This document shows positions 29,284 to 39,270 of a DNA stretch of 64,000 nt, piece by piece (positions within the stretch are counted from its first letter, which is position 1; every line of letters begins with the position of its first letter). The stretch is taken from the NCBI GenBank assembly GCA_963575745.1, contig CAUYUJ010008557.1, positions 681,636-745,635 on the forward strand, written 5' to 3'. Under the pieces are notes generated by a model. The model did no database searches. It was given only the letters and a program-made list of their open reading frames with translations, and was not told where the DNA came from. The DNA is from Prorocentrum cordatum (taxonomy: Eukaryota > Sar > Dinophyceae > Prorocentrales > Prorocentraceae). The translations under genes and the position numbers were made by a program.

Positions 29284-29480
29284 AGCTGGACAGCCTGCGC
29301 CTGCGTCTGTTCCCGCTCGTCCTCGCACCGCCCTCTCATCCAGCGGCGCTGAACAGCCTGCGCCGCGGCATCTTCCCGCGTGTCCTCACGTGGCCGAAGC
29401 TGAGTCTGGAGGAAGCGGCAGAGCTGGACAGCCTGCGCCCCAGCATCGCGCTGCATGTCCTCACTTGGCCGCTGTCTTGG
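29270..29480 (+). repeat. Repeated Leu-rich segment
   Basis: Three units built on GCTG(A/G)ACAGCCTGCGCC at 29285, 29348 and 29423. In one frame they encode LDSLR or LNSLR followed by LFPLVL, IFPRVLTWP and ALHVLTWP. It is unclear whether this is coding; it sits where the frame of the preceding gene becomes repetitive. Confidence 0.5.
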
Positions 29481-29683
29481 AGGAGCTCCCGGGCGAAGTG
29501 CCGGAGTGCGTCGCGCGCAACTCCCTCTGGGGCAAACTGTCAGGGCACGGGCTCCTCCCTGACGGCGCTGTCGGGCACCTCCCGGACGGCGAGCGCTGCG
29601 CTGCTGAGGTCAAATTGGAGCTGCTGACCAGATTGACAACCGGACGCCGCGAGAGAATATGCAACGACTCCAGCATCGACAGC

Positions 29684-30013
29684 CTGAGCGAAGAAGAGCT
29701 CGATCGCGCCTTGCGCGATTGGAGAGGCGAGCACGAGCAATGGGCGCACCCCAAGACGCTGCGAGTGTGGCGGGCGGCATCGGGGCAGCAATGGCATCAA
29801 ATGTCGCGGTGCGCTCTCCGCGCGTTCCTTTTTCAACTCGCTGGGAGCTACGGGTTCACCGTTTTCTTTCTCGCTGCTCCTTGCAGCGGTCGCAACTTGG
29901 AACTAGACCGCAGCTCGCGGAACAGCTTCGCAACTGGAGCCGAAGCTCTTGAGAAAGCCAAAGATGCCCCACGCCAGGCGGCAGGAGCGATCCAGCATGG
30001 ACAGACGGCCTGA
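29684..30013 (+). CDS. Possible C-terminal exon of the upstream host gene
   Basis: About 110 codons of protein-like composition in a new frame: IDSLSEEELDRALRDWRGE, TLRVWRAASGQQWHQMSR, FLFQLAGSYGFTVFFLAA, ending TGA at 30011. No family recognised. It follows the Leu-rich repeat and precedes a TATG microsatellite, so it may be the last exon of the 27.7-29.3 kb gene. Confidence 0.3.
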   Translation: MSEEELDRALRDWRGEHEQWAHPKTLRVWRAASGQQWHQMSRCALRAFLFQLAGSYGFTVFFLAAPCSGRNLELDRSSRNSFATGAEALEKAKDAPRQAAGAIQHGQTA

Positions 30014-30029
30014 AACATGAAACATGTAC

Positions 30030-30225
30030 CTATGTGTGTATCGATGTATGCACCTATGTATGCATGTAACTGGGTATGTATATATATATATATATGTGCG
30101 TATGTATGTATGTATCCGTGTCTGCTTCTATGTATGTATCTATGTATGTTTGAATATATGTATGTCTATGTATATTTGTGTATGCTTGTAGGTTTAAAAG
30201 TATGTGTATATGTATGTATGTCCAT
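30030..30225 (+). repeat. TATG/TA microsatellite
   Basis: Imperfect TATG tetranucleotides with a TA dinucleotide core at 30077-30093. It ends before the pyrimidine-poor acceptor of the WWE-like exon. Confidence 0.8.
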
Positions 30226-30247
30226 AGCGGTCTGTGGTTGTCTGCAG

Positions 30248-30620
30248 GATGTTGCGCGGCCTAATGTCGTTCGGGCTGGGCGGCGCCAATGCCGGCAGCG
30301 CTGCGCAGCCTGCTGCCACATACGCCTTGATGATACTCAGTGCTGAACAGCCTGTTGACCCCGCCGCGGCAGGTTTGGACGCGCGCTGGCAGGTTGAGCA
30401 TTCGACGGACCAGTGGTGGGACATCCCCCTTTCGGCAGTCATTGAGAAGTTCTACACGGAGTCAGCACCTGGCGCCACTTGCATTTATGACTGGGGGGAC
30501 GGCAGGATCAGTCGTTATGAGATCCACTTTGCGAGGCGTGAGCAGGTGAACATCGACGCGCGTCGTGTTCGTCGGGTACGGAGTGCGTTCGTGGAGACCC
30601 CCGTTCAAGCCTTGAGGTAA
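30248..30620 (+). CDS. WWE-domain-like exon
   Basis: The frame runs from a likely acceptor (CTGCAG at 30242-30247) to TGA at 30618. Residues from about position 30380 fit a WWE domain: DARWQVE, QWWDIPLSAVIEKFY, ISRYEIHFARREQVNID and RRVRRVR, matching the W...W..y...iE..y...Y.idF..m.Q.n...RxvRR pattern. WWE domains bind ADP-ribose units of poly(ADP-ribose) and occur in ubiquitin ligases and PARPs. Upstream residues contain AAQPA and AEQPV, the coded form of the local palindromic motif. It may be an exon of the same transcription unit as the kinase-like region 1 kb upstream. Confidence 0.5.
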
Positions 30621-30782
30621 AGCTGTTGCGCAGACAGAAGTGCTGAGTAGCCTTCGAGGCGAAGTGCTGAACAGCCTGCGTTGTGGCCGACCTCCGTTCA
30701 AGCCTTGAGTTGAAGCTGCTGTGCAGATAGAAGTGATGAATAGCCTTCGAGGCGCAGTGCTGAATAGCCTGCGTTATGGCCG
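30599..30782 (+). repeat. 93-bp tandem duplication with the palindromic motif
   Basis: Copies start at 30601 and 30694 (CCGTTCAAGCCTTGAG). Each contains two GCTGAACAGCCTGCG-like motifs 24 bp apart (30642/30666 and 30735/30759). Confidence 0.8.
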
Positions 30783-31032
30783 CGGCGATGCAAACTGTTG
30801 TGGGGCGGGCGTGGAGGCGAAAAACATCATCGTCGTCGCCGCCGTCGCCCCCGCCATGGGCACCATCGCATCGCCGCAGCATCCACCGCCACCACCCTCG
30901 CCGGACGAGGCGAGGACTGGCGAAAGCAGGAGGACCACGCTCGCACGCAGCAGGCGAGGGCATGGTTTTGAAAAGGTTGCCGCCGACCTCCACGGGGTCT
31001 CCTCGGGCCTCCTCCGTTTGCCCTGATGGTCC

Positions 31033-31118
31033 TTAGCTTAGCTTAGCTTAGCTTAGCTGCAGATGTGGATGTAGATGTAGCTGTAGATGTAGATGTAGGT
31101 GTAGGTGTAGCTGTAGAT
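31033..31118 (+). repeat. TTAGC run then TGTAGA hexanucleotide run
   Basis: Five TTAGC copies at 31033-31058, then GATGTAG/GTGTAG units to 31118, and GT-rich DNA to about 31172. Confidence 0.85.
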
Positions 31119-31319
31119 GTGGAATGATGCATATGTGTGTGCGTGCGCATGTTTGTGTGTGCGTGTATGTGTTCAGCACCGCGTCGCAATGCCTTTCATC
31201 CTCGTTGCCGTTCAGTTTCAATTCCGCGACTCGCATTGCCACGCAGGAGCGCGCATCAGCACATTGCATCACGCGGGCGTTCGCGCGGACCTCGAGCGGC
31301 GAGGCACGAGACGCAGCAA

Positions 31320-32090
31320 GCAGTGTTGAGCTGCCTGCAGAAAACATTGTTCTAAGCAGTGTTGAACAACCTGCAGAGACGTTCAGTTCCATCGCGGCCG
31401 TGAATCGGTGGTTGACTGCGCAAGGTGTTGCGTGTAACACACCAGACTTTCAAAAACTGCGCGCGGCAGTTTCGGTGCTCGCGAAGACGCCCAACCCTCG
31501 ACGAGAAGAGGTGCCCCCTCTTTGTTCTTCATGAAATGTGCGACAGACAGATCAGAAACGACGCCGACCATTACCGACTTTGATCACAGAGTTGCAGCAG
31601 GCGGTCATCACCGAAGGCACCGGGCTCCGAGCTAGCCTCGATGGCCAGACCGGAGCCCCTCAAGCAGCGCTGATCAGCCTGCTGCTCTTGCAGGAGGCGC
31701 GAGCAGTGTTGAACCTAGCGCGAGCAATGCTGAACAGCCTGCAGCACATGCAGGAATCGCGAGCAGTGCTCCACAGCCTGCTGTCGCTGGGTGCACAGGT
31801 AAAAGACCTTTGGACAGCGTCAGCGCTGCGCGGCCCGGCGCACCCACCAAGCGGCAGCGAGGCACCTCGATCGCGAACATCCTGCGGGACCACCCGCAAA
31901 ACTCGGACAGTTCTGCAGTTGCTTCACAGCCCGGCAGCCAGCAAGCAGGGGCAGCGGCGAGTTCTAGCTCGACTTTGCCCGGACGCACGGAGAGCAACGC
32001 CGGCGCTGCGCAGCCTGGCCCACCGACGAAGCAGCAGCGGCGTACAGCCATCGCCGCAGGGATCAGCAGTTTGCAGGGAAATGTCGTCAC
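31320..32090 (+). CDS. Possible exons of a repeat-bearing host gene
   Basis: Two protein-like stretches: SIAAVNRWLTAQGVACNTPD with DFQKLRAAVSVLAKTPNPRR (31390-31510), and a frame from about 31810 with GAPTKRQRGTSIANIL and a second similar unit GPPTKQQRRTAIAAGI near 32020. Copies of the GCTGAACAGCCTGC motif lie between and within them. A 33-bp block with CGAGCTAGCCTCGATGGCC at 31627 recurs from 27571, tying this area to the start of the HAD/kinase-like gene. No domain recognised and exon limits are not definable. Confidence 0.3.
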
Positions 32091-32092
32091 CA

Positions 32093-32250
32093 CGTGCGCG
32101 AGGGGCCGTTTTGTGCGCCCCCCGTGCGCCGGGGGCCGTTTCTGCTACAATCGCCGCTCTCACCGCTCACGCACGAGGGGCAGTTTTGCCACGACCCCTC
32201 CTCTCACGCACGAGGGCCAGCGATTCTCGCAGCGACTCCCACGCACGAGC
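32093..32250 (+). repeat. Short tandem units with GCACGAGGGGC
   Basis: Four to five degenerate units about 35 bp apart containing GTGCGCGAGGGGCCGTTTTG and CACGCACGAGGGGCAGTTTTG. No gene. Confidence 0.55.
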
Positions 32251-32264
32251 GAGCCGCGTAAAGA

Positions 32265-32520
32265 CATCGCGATGTCTGGGAACCTCTTGGGCGCCCCTTT
32301 GAGGCCTTTCAGAGGCCCACGAGAATCTTCCAGAGAGGCCCCAAGAGGGCCTCGAGGGCCCTGGGAGTTGTCACTTTCGCGGACGCTGGAGGTGACAACT
32401 ATGAGGTGCTTCCCCGGGCCCTCTCAAGCCTTCTCCAAACTCTCCTGAGGCCCCCTAAGTCTCGAGTCTCGAGGAGACCCTGGAAGGCCCCGAGAAGCGC
32501 CCCAAGGCTTCCCGGGTGCC
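32265..32520 (+). repeat. Dispersed repeat, copy 1
   Basis: Rich in GGGCCTC and GAGGCCC units. The core GAGGGCCCTGGGAGTTGTCA, followed by CTTTCGCGGACGCTGGA, recurs at 61219-61255 with a few changes. Both surroundings share the CCTCGAGGAGG..CCTGG style. Confidence 0.7.
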
Positions 32521-32609
32521 CAGTGCCAGGAAACGCCCCACCAAAATGTACCGATCCTGGCGAAGGACCCAACCATATGCAGTTGTGAGTACCGCAATTG
32601 TGAATATGC

Positions 32610-33395
32610 TTTTCGGTGGCGCTCCCTACGGGGCCACGAACCGTATGAGGGGTGTGCCGAATTGTGTGGCAGGGTGCACAACCCGCCGTCTACTGCGCCG
32701 CCGAACTGCGACACTGGGATCTTAGGTGGAGCTCCCTCCCTGCGGGGCCACGAAACGTGCGAGGGGTGTGCCAACATGGGGCGGCGGCGCCATGCGAACT
32801 GCGCCACTGGGATCTTAGGTGTAGCTCCCTGAGGGGCCACGAAGCGTGTGAGGGGTGTTCCAAAATGGTGCGGCGGCGCCATGCGAACTGCGCCACTGCG
32901 ACCTTAGGTGGAGCTCCGTATTGGGGCCGCGAAGCGTGTGCGGGATGTGCCAAACTGGGGCGGCGGCGCCATGCGAACTGCGCCACTGGGACCTGAGGTG
33001 GAGCTCCCTTTGGAGTCGCGAAGCGTGTCAGGGGTGTGCCAAAATGGGGCGGCGGCGCCATGCGAACTGCGCCACGGTGACCTTCGGTGGGTCGGCGGCA
33101 CAGGTGGGGCTCCCTATGGGGCCACGAACCGTATGAGGGGTGTGCCAAAATGGGGCGGCGGCGCCATGCGAACTGCGCCGCTGCGACCTTGGGTGGGGCA
33201 CCCTATGGGGCCACGGAGCGTGCGAGGGGTGTGCCAAAATGGGGCGGCGGCGCCATGCGAACTGCGCCACTGGGACCTGAGGTGGAGCTCTCTTTTTTGG
33301 GGGCCACGAAGCGTGTGAGGGGTGTGCCCAACTGGGGCGGCGGCGCCATGCGAACTGCGCCGCAGGGATCTTAGGTGCAGCTCCCTGCGGGGCGC
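32610..33395 (+). repeat. Tandem array, about 9 units of 88-105 bp
   Basis: The unit contains GGAGCTCCCT, GGGGCCACGAAGCGTGTGAG, GGGTGTGCCAAAATGGGGCG and GCGCCATGCGAACTGCGCC. GCCATGCGAACTGCGCC recurs at about 32790, 32878, 32968, 33057, 33162, 33250 and 33345. Frames across it (QFAWRRRP on the minus strand) are artefacts. The last unit runs into the start of element 3. Confidence 0.9.
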
Positions 33396-33457
33396 CGCCG
33401 CATCGGCCGAGACCGCCGAGCAGGGCGATATCTGCGGACAAGGACCTTCGCGCCTAC

Positions 33458-34090
33458 GTGGCCAGGGTTCCACCGCTGACCAAGGAGGAGGCACAGCAGG
33501 AGCCTGAGACGAGTTCGGAGCAGTACCAGTACAGGACGGAGATCCGAAGGCAGCTCAACGACTTGGCGATTTTGGCTCTCTCCGCTCGCCGTGCCAACGA
33601 AGTGGACCTTGCCAACCTGCGCGACAGGAAGATAGCAGTTCACAAGTGCATGGCACAGTCGACGATGCCCCTACAGCAGCAGGCCAAAGAGTACCAGGCC
33701 GAGTTGGATGGAGCAAACGAGAGGCCAACAAATACACAAGGGCGCATTCGCGACCTCGAGGCACACGAGACGGACATCAACACCGAGATCGCCCAGTACC
33801 AGGTGTGCTTGAGGGAGATAAGGGAGATGCAGGAAGAAGAGCACCTCGCAGACGCGGCCCAGCAGCAGCAGGCGCCAGCTGGTGCATTTGGTGGCGCGCC
33901 GCAGCAGCATGCGCAGCCGCCGCAGCACCAAGCTGGCCAGCAGGCGCCCCCGCCGCCGCTGCAGGGAGATGAACGAGCTCAGGGGCTCGCTGGTTGGCAT
34001 GGCCAATCGTCAGAACGAGTTCGAGCGCCAGGTCGTTCAGCAGTTCCAGATCCAGCAGCAGTACTACCCAGCAGCTCCCACCGCCCTTCC
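33458..34090 (+). pseudogene. Element 3 ORF1-like coiled-coil protein
   Basis: Charged helical sequence (EIRRQLNDLAILALSARR, EYQAELDGANERP, DLEAHETDINTEIAQYQ, EIREMQEEEHL) followed by a Gln/Pro/Ala-rich segment. The frame then shifts near 33965 into MNELRGSLVGMANRQNEFER, VVQQFQIQQQYY. This fits a coiled-coil, Gln-rich ORF1 protein that would coat LINE RNA. The frameshift lies at a CCCCGCCGCCGCTG run. Confidence 0.45.
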
Positions 34091-37000
34091 TCATGCTGTA
34101 CGTGGCGGGCCACCTCGCGTGGACGCTCGCGGTGCTCATCACCCTTTTGGTGGACCTGCTACTCGTGGGGGTCACGATCGGACGGCGCTGCCTGGCCAGG
34201 TCCGCCGAGGCGTGCGAGGTCGTGCGGGAGTCCAGCAAGAGGTACGGCCCCGCGATTGCCTGGCTCGCTGGCTGCTTGGTGGCCGCGGCACTCGCAGGAG
34301 CCGCTGTCGGTGCCGCCGCCCGCACGTGGACGCTGGCCCCCGCGACAATGGCCTGCGGGACGGCGCCGGCCGCCATGGCTGCGACGTGGAGGGACTTGGA
34401 GTTCGACTGCACGCTGGGGTACCCTGGAGAAGGCCCTATCGCGGCCGCGGCAGCTGCGGCGAACAGCATGGACATCGACGGGCCACCTGCGGCCGGAGTT
34501 ACCTGGATTGTCTCCCAGCAGAGTCGCGGGCGGCGCGCCCATTGTAGCGCATGCAAGGCGGAGTTTGCCATCGGTGAGGCGCGGCTTCAGACACAAGGCG
34601 GCACTCGATTCTGCCATTGGCACTGCGCGGGCTCACGGTGGCGACGTTCAGCGACACTGCAGGGGGCCCCAGGAGTGCCAGATGAGGAGGTTATTCGCGT
34701 GCAGGCACTGATCGGCGAGGCCGCGGTGGAGCCAGAGGCTGCGGCCTTCCAGCCAGAGGGTGCTCCTGACCTTCCTGCCGCACCGGCCGACGGGGGCGAA
34801 GATGGCCTCCAGTCTTCCCGGCTGTCCAACATGAGATGGTGGGACGCTGTGGATGTCCGGCACTCCCTCGGCCACAGGGTCGCCACGATGCGCCGCGTGC
34901 CGCGCGGCCTGCAGTCCGCTTGGGCCGAGGCCATGGGCGCAGCGCTCCGGCAGAGCGTCCAAGGGAGTAGTCCACAGGAGCGCGAACGGGCTTGGAAGGT
35001 GGTGGTGTTCGGCCCCCGTCTGATCTTCGCCGCCACTGGACCCCGCGGCGGGCGTGGAGCCAACGGCAAGCGGGCCGCGCGCCTCCAGCACGATATTGCC
35101 GCGCGCCTGCAGGCTTTCTGGCGCGGTGAGTGGCAGCAGCTCTGGGGGGCAGCGCACAGGCGAGAACTCAGAGTTGCGCCGGCAGGCGGCGGCAGCGGAG
35201 GCATCGCCCGCAAAGTGCGTCGTGTCCGCGAGATGCTGGACGACGGGCAGGTGGCGGGGGAAATCGCTGCCCTGCGCCAGAGTGGCCAGGTGGCCACGGG
35301 CCCCGGCACGCGCGACCAGCTCCGAGACTCTTCCCAGAACAGAACACGTGGGGCCCGGCACAGCCCGACGCCGCCCCAGCTGCCCTGCCACAGAACACCA
35401 GGGAGGGCCTCGGGAATTGCATCATCAAGGCTTTCCGGCAGGCCCGCCAGGGCCGCGCGCCGGGGCCCGACGGCAGCCGCAACGAGTACTGGCGCGTGGT
35501 GGCCGCTGACGCTGACGCCGCCGCTGCCCTGTCTGAGGCCGCCCTTGTCTGGGTAGAAGGCACCGCGCCGCAAATTGTGGACGACTGGCTGAACACAGGA
35601 ACAATCACAGCCCTCCACAAGCCCGCGGGCGGAGTGCGGCCCCTCACTGTCCTCGCGCCCTTCCGACGCGCGGTCCTCGCGGGCTTCCTTCACAGCGGGC
35701 GCCACTCGTGCCGCGGCTGGTCCGCTCCAGTACGGACTCGGAGTGCCGGGAGGCGCGGACGTCCAGTTCCGCGCGCTGCAGAGCGCGGTCCACGACCGAC
35801 CGGGGAGTCTCTTGATCGCCGTTGACGTCGCCAACGCCTTTGGCACAGTCTCCCGCCATGCCGTCCTCGCTTGGAGCGGCCCTCCCGGAGTACGGGAGCC
35901 TGCTGACCCGGCTCTACGCGAAGCCCGCAGTGGGACTCTGGCGCGACGGCGAGGGGGACCTGCACGAGCTGCGCACCGGGGCTGGGGTGCCGCAGGGCTG
36001 CCCCCTGAGCCCCGCGGCTTACGCGGCGGCCCTCTACCAGACGACCCTGCAGCATTTTGCCGGCTCCCCGCGCTGGCTGGTCACAGCGTACCTCGACGAC
36101 GTCGTCGCTGTGGTTCCGGCTGCAGAAGCCGAGCACTTCATCCAGGACCTCGCCGGCAGGCTGAACGCTTGGGGGCTCGCTCTCAACGCGGCCAAGACGA
36201 AGGTGGCGCACCGCCAGGATGTGGAGGACTGGGAGGAGCACGCCGCAGGCCTTGGAGGCGGCGCCCGGGCCATGGGCAAGGTCACCGAGACGCTGCAGGC
36301 TTTCGGCCAAACCTTGCAGGACGCTGTGGCCGCCGGGCTGGGGCTCCAGGAGGCCAGAGCCATGCTCCGCTGGACGGCGCAGGGTCTCCCGAACCACCTC
36401 TTGCGCGCGCAGCTCGTAGACCTGCCCGCGGTGCAAGCCTTCGACCGCGCCCTCCGGGCACTCTGGGATGGGCTGCTCAACGAGCCCCAAACGGACAGGG
36501 AGTGGGCCCAGGCCTGCCTGCCGCTGCGCGACGGTGGCCTCGCAGCAGGCGCGGCCGAACCGCGGCGAGAGGCTGCGCACGTGGCCGCGTGGCGCGCTGC
36601 GGCCCCCGGCGTCGCGCGCGCCCTTCACATGGGCATCGCGGAGGAGCTCCTTGCGAGGCAGGCGACGGGCACGAGGGACTTCGCCGCCGCCGTGACGGTG
36701 TACAACACCAGGGTCGGCGACGCGGCGCACCCCCTGCAGGTCTCACTGGCGCAGGGGGAGCGGAGCGGGCAGAAGGACTTGATGCGACCCGTCATGGACG
36801 TCCTCTGCGCGCGGACCAAGGCCGACCTGGACGACCGCGCGCTCGGCCGCCTCCAGTCCCGCGGAGGCCCCGGAGCAGGGGCTTTCACGCTGCTGCCCAC
36901 GGCGCCAGAGCACCGGATGGCGCCCGACCTCTACCAAGTGTCCCTGCGACGGCGCCTTCTCATGGAGGGTCCGCGGCTGCTGAAGGGCCATGCATCGCAG

Positions 37001-37648
37001 ACGCGCTGTCAAAACAGATCCCGCGAGGGAGTGGTTTGCGGAGCGTTGCATGAGCCCGACCAGCACCACGCCATGGCGTGCGAGACTGGCCCTGCCCGCA
37101 CCTGGCGGCACGACCGGATCCGCGACTTGCTGGCGCGCTGGCTGGCCAGGAGGGTCGCTGGCTCAGTGCGGACTGAGCAGACCGCGCCGCCATGGGCCCG
37201 GCGGCGCCGTGACCCCGCGACCGGCCAGGATCGCATGGAGGTGGCGGTGTTGGATGTCCAGTGGGTTGAGAATGGCGCCTGGCGCGTCGTCGACGTCGTT
37301 GTCACGAGCCCCGACTCCGCCGAGCTGCGCGAGGAGCGTGCCAGAGCGACCCGCGCGGGCCTGGCCGCCGAGGACGCGGAGCGGGGCAAGCACCGGCGCT
37401 ACCCCCCAGACCCAACAACGCCGCTCCTGACGCCCTTCGCAGTGGAGACAGGAGGCCGGCTTGGCCAGGCCGCCCGGCAGCTGGCCCTTGACCACCTGGG
37501 CCGCGCGGAGGGCCTGGCGGGCGCCAGCGCCGACGCCACAGCCTTCTGGCAGGAGCTCTCGGCCACCCTGCAAACAGCGGTGGCCGAGCAGATCCTGGCA
37601 GCCCATCGGCCAGCCCACCGACCGGCGGCTGCAGGCGGACGCCGCTGA
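34075..37648 (+). pseudogene. Element 3 ORF2: zinc finger, RT, C-terminal endonuclease-like, frameshifted
   Basis: Order: two hydrophobic segments (about 34090-34330); a zinc-finger-like CSACKAEFAIGEARLQ...FCHWHC (34540-34630), similar in spacing to PARP-type fingers; then WKVVVFGPRLIF and RLQAFWRGEWQQLW. RT follows with GRAPGPDGSRNEYW, TALHKPAGGVRP, AVDVANAFGTVSRHAVL (about 35820), GVPQGCPLSP (about 35984) and AYLDDVVAVV (about 36086). The end has C...HEPDQHHAMAC (about 37003-37080), RHDRIRDLLARWL and VAVLDVQW...VVDVVVTSP, which resembles a restriction-like endonuclease. Frames change near 35330, between 35640 and 35730, and near 35850. From 35850 to 37648 the frame is open for about 600 codons. 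The TGA at 37646 ends it. Confidence 0.65.
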
Positions 37649-37693
37649 GGAGGAGAGGAGGAGACTGAAGGCGGGGCCTCCCTGAGGGCCGAC

Positions 37694-37780
37694 ACAGGAG
37701 GACGAGAGGGCGGAGGACTTGGAGGAGGAGGAGGAGGAGGAGGAGGAGGAGGAGGAGGAGGAGACTGCGGGCGAGGAGGA
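37694..37780 (+). repeat. GAG microsatellite after element 3
   Basis: About 85 bp of GAG/GGA triplets just downstream of the ORF2 stop. GAG-rich DNA resumes at 37845-37905. Confidence 0.85.
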
Positions 37781-38140
37781 ACAGGTACTTCCAAGACGGC
37801 CCGTGAGAGGCCAGAAAGCCTCCAAGACGGCCCACGAGGCCTGGAGGAGGTGACGGAGGAGGTGGAGGAGGAGGTGAGGAGGAGGAGCAGCAGCTGGAGG
37901 AGGACGCCCACGACTTTCCGACGACCGCCCCCCGCCCCCCGCCCCCTGCCTCTTCCCTCCCCTCGGCCTCTTCCCTCCCCCCGCCAGGCCGCCCTTGCGT
38001 GCTGCTCCCTGTCTGCCGGGTATTTTCCGGCCGCTATGTTGTTTTTTTCCACCGATCTGGGTCAGGGGCCTCGGCTCGCAGGTCGCGTGGGGGACCCCTC
38101 TCGCACGCCTGTCCCGGTGGACACCCACCGCAAAAGTCAG

Positions 38141-38253
38141 TGGGCGCCGGGGCTGCGGGAGCAGCAGCAGTACTACCAGCCCATGCAGCAGCGGATGCAC
38201 CAGCAGGGCATGGAGGCGCCAGGGGTGGCCCCAGGTGGCTACCCGCAGCAGGC
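38141..38253 (+). CDS. Gln/Pro-rich host protein, 5' part (cut by element 2)
   Basis: After a possible acceptor at AAAAGTCAG (38132-38140) the frame reads REQQQYYQPMQQRMHQQG, then VAPGGYPQQA, and stops being host sequence at 38253. The reading frame resumes directly at the other side of element 2 (53567) with the same Gln/Pro/Met-rich composition. Together they form one Gln-rich protein, possibly nuclear or RNA-binding; no domain is recognised. The upstream exon structure is unknown. Confidence 0.5.
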
Positions 38254-38254
38254 G

Positions 38255-38853
38255 GTTTCCTCCTGTACTCTCCGCCTCCTCAGGGCCCCGGGCGGATCGG
38301 GCTCGCCTGGGCCTGATGGCCCTGAGCCCTCAGGCCGCCTCCGACAAACCTCCTCTCCCTCCTCAAGCTGCCTCGAAACTCCTCCTCCTCCTCCTCGCCA
38401 CTTTTATCTCCTGATGATGGCGAGGAGGACGAGTACCCCTTTTTGGCACCAAGGCGCCTGCGGTCCACTCCGCAGGCGCGAGCTCTGCGGCGGCGGCCCC
38501 GCCGCCGCTGGACCCCCCCGCGAGGGATCTCGCGGGGGGCGAAACGACGCGCCGACCGCGATGCGGCAAGCGCGTGCGAGCCCCCTTGTGGGGGCCCGCC
38601 GAGCAGACTCGGCTGGGGACCCACCTCCTCTGGCGTGGGTGGGTGGGGCCCCAAAATGCACGCGGCTCCTCGGAGTCTTGAGAAAAACGGCAGCGGGAGA
38701 GGACAAGAGCAGAGAGGAGGCTGCGAGGCGGGAGGGAACCCACTGTTCTCACGAACGATCACGTTTCCTCCTGTACTCTCCGCCTCGGGGCCCCGGGCGG
38801 ATCGGGCTCGCCTGGGCCTGATGGCCCTGGGCCCTCAGGCCGCCTCCGACAAA

Positions 38854-38885
<32 letters not shown>

Positions 38886-39043
38886 TCCTCCTCCTCCTAC
38901 TCCTCCTCCTCCTCCTCCTCCTCCTCCTCCTCCTCCTCGCCACTTTATCTCCTGATGATGACGAGGGGGACGAGCACTGCCTGCGGTCCACTCCGCAGGC
39001 GCGAGCTCTGCGGCGGCGGCCCCGCCGCCGCTGGACCCCCCTC
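38255..39043 (-). repeat. Element 2 3' terminal structure: B1, A2, spacer, B2
   Basis: B2 at 38255-38520 and B1 at 38763-39043 are direct repeats. They share GTTTCCTCCTGTACTCTCCG, GGATCGGGCTCGCCTGGGCC, TTATCTCCTGATGATG and GCGGTCCACTCCGCAGGCGC, and differ mainly in the length of an internal CTC run. A2 at 38649-38762 matches 53451-53566. GGTCCACTCCGCAGGCGCGAG and CCCCGCCGCCGCTGGACCCC can form hairpins. Confidence 0.85.
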
Positions 39044-39270
39044 GTGCTCTCCTGGCGGCCCAGCGCCGCCCCCTTGGCGCGCCGCGGGGCCCACCTCGAG
39101 GGCCCCCGCGCACACTGGCGGGGGGGCCTGGCCCCGCGCAGCCCAGCACTCCTAGCTACGCTTGGCGCCGCATTGCCAGCCTCGAAGCTCCCCTGCGCTC
39201 TCAGCACTGGCCTGTTCGGCCCTGCTGCCCACGCGCTCTGGGCCTCCGGCCAGCGCGACTGCACAACTCC

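Larger units (their letters stand above)
33400..37690 (+). mobile_element. Element 3: LINE with C-terminal endonuclease-like region, degenerate
   Basis: A non-LTR retroelement. A coiled-coil ORF1 precedes a long ORF2 that carries membrane segments, a zinc finger, RT with YLDD and a C-terminal CCHC plus PD-(D/E)XK-like region. No upstream APE-type endonuclease is visible, so it belongs with LINEs that use a C-terminal restriction-like endonuclease. It has no recognisable poly-A tail. After the stop at 37646 comes a GAG-rich tract. The 5' limit is uncertain; the tandem array ends at about 33395. At least four frame changes make it non-functional as assembled. Confidence 0.7.

Noticed and set aside
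32610-33395. CRISPR-like reading of the regular array
   Set aside because: Whole 88-105 bp units repeat without unique spacers, and the genome is nuclear eukaryotic.
35743-37053. Plus-strand frame of 436 codons in element 3
   Set aside because: Only its first 40 residues (VDVANAFGTVSRHAVL) belong to RT; the rest is a shadow of the frame with YLDD.
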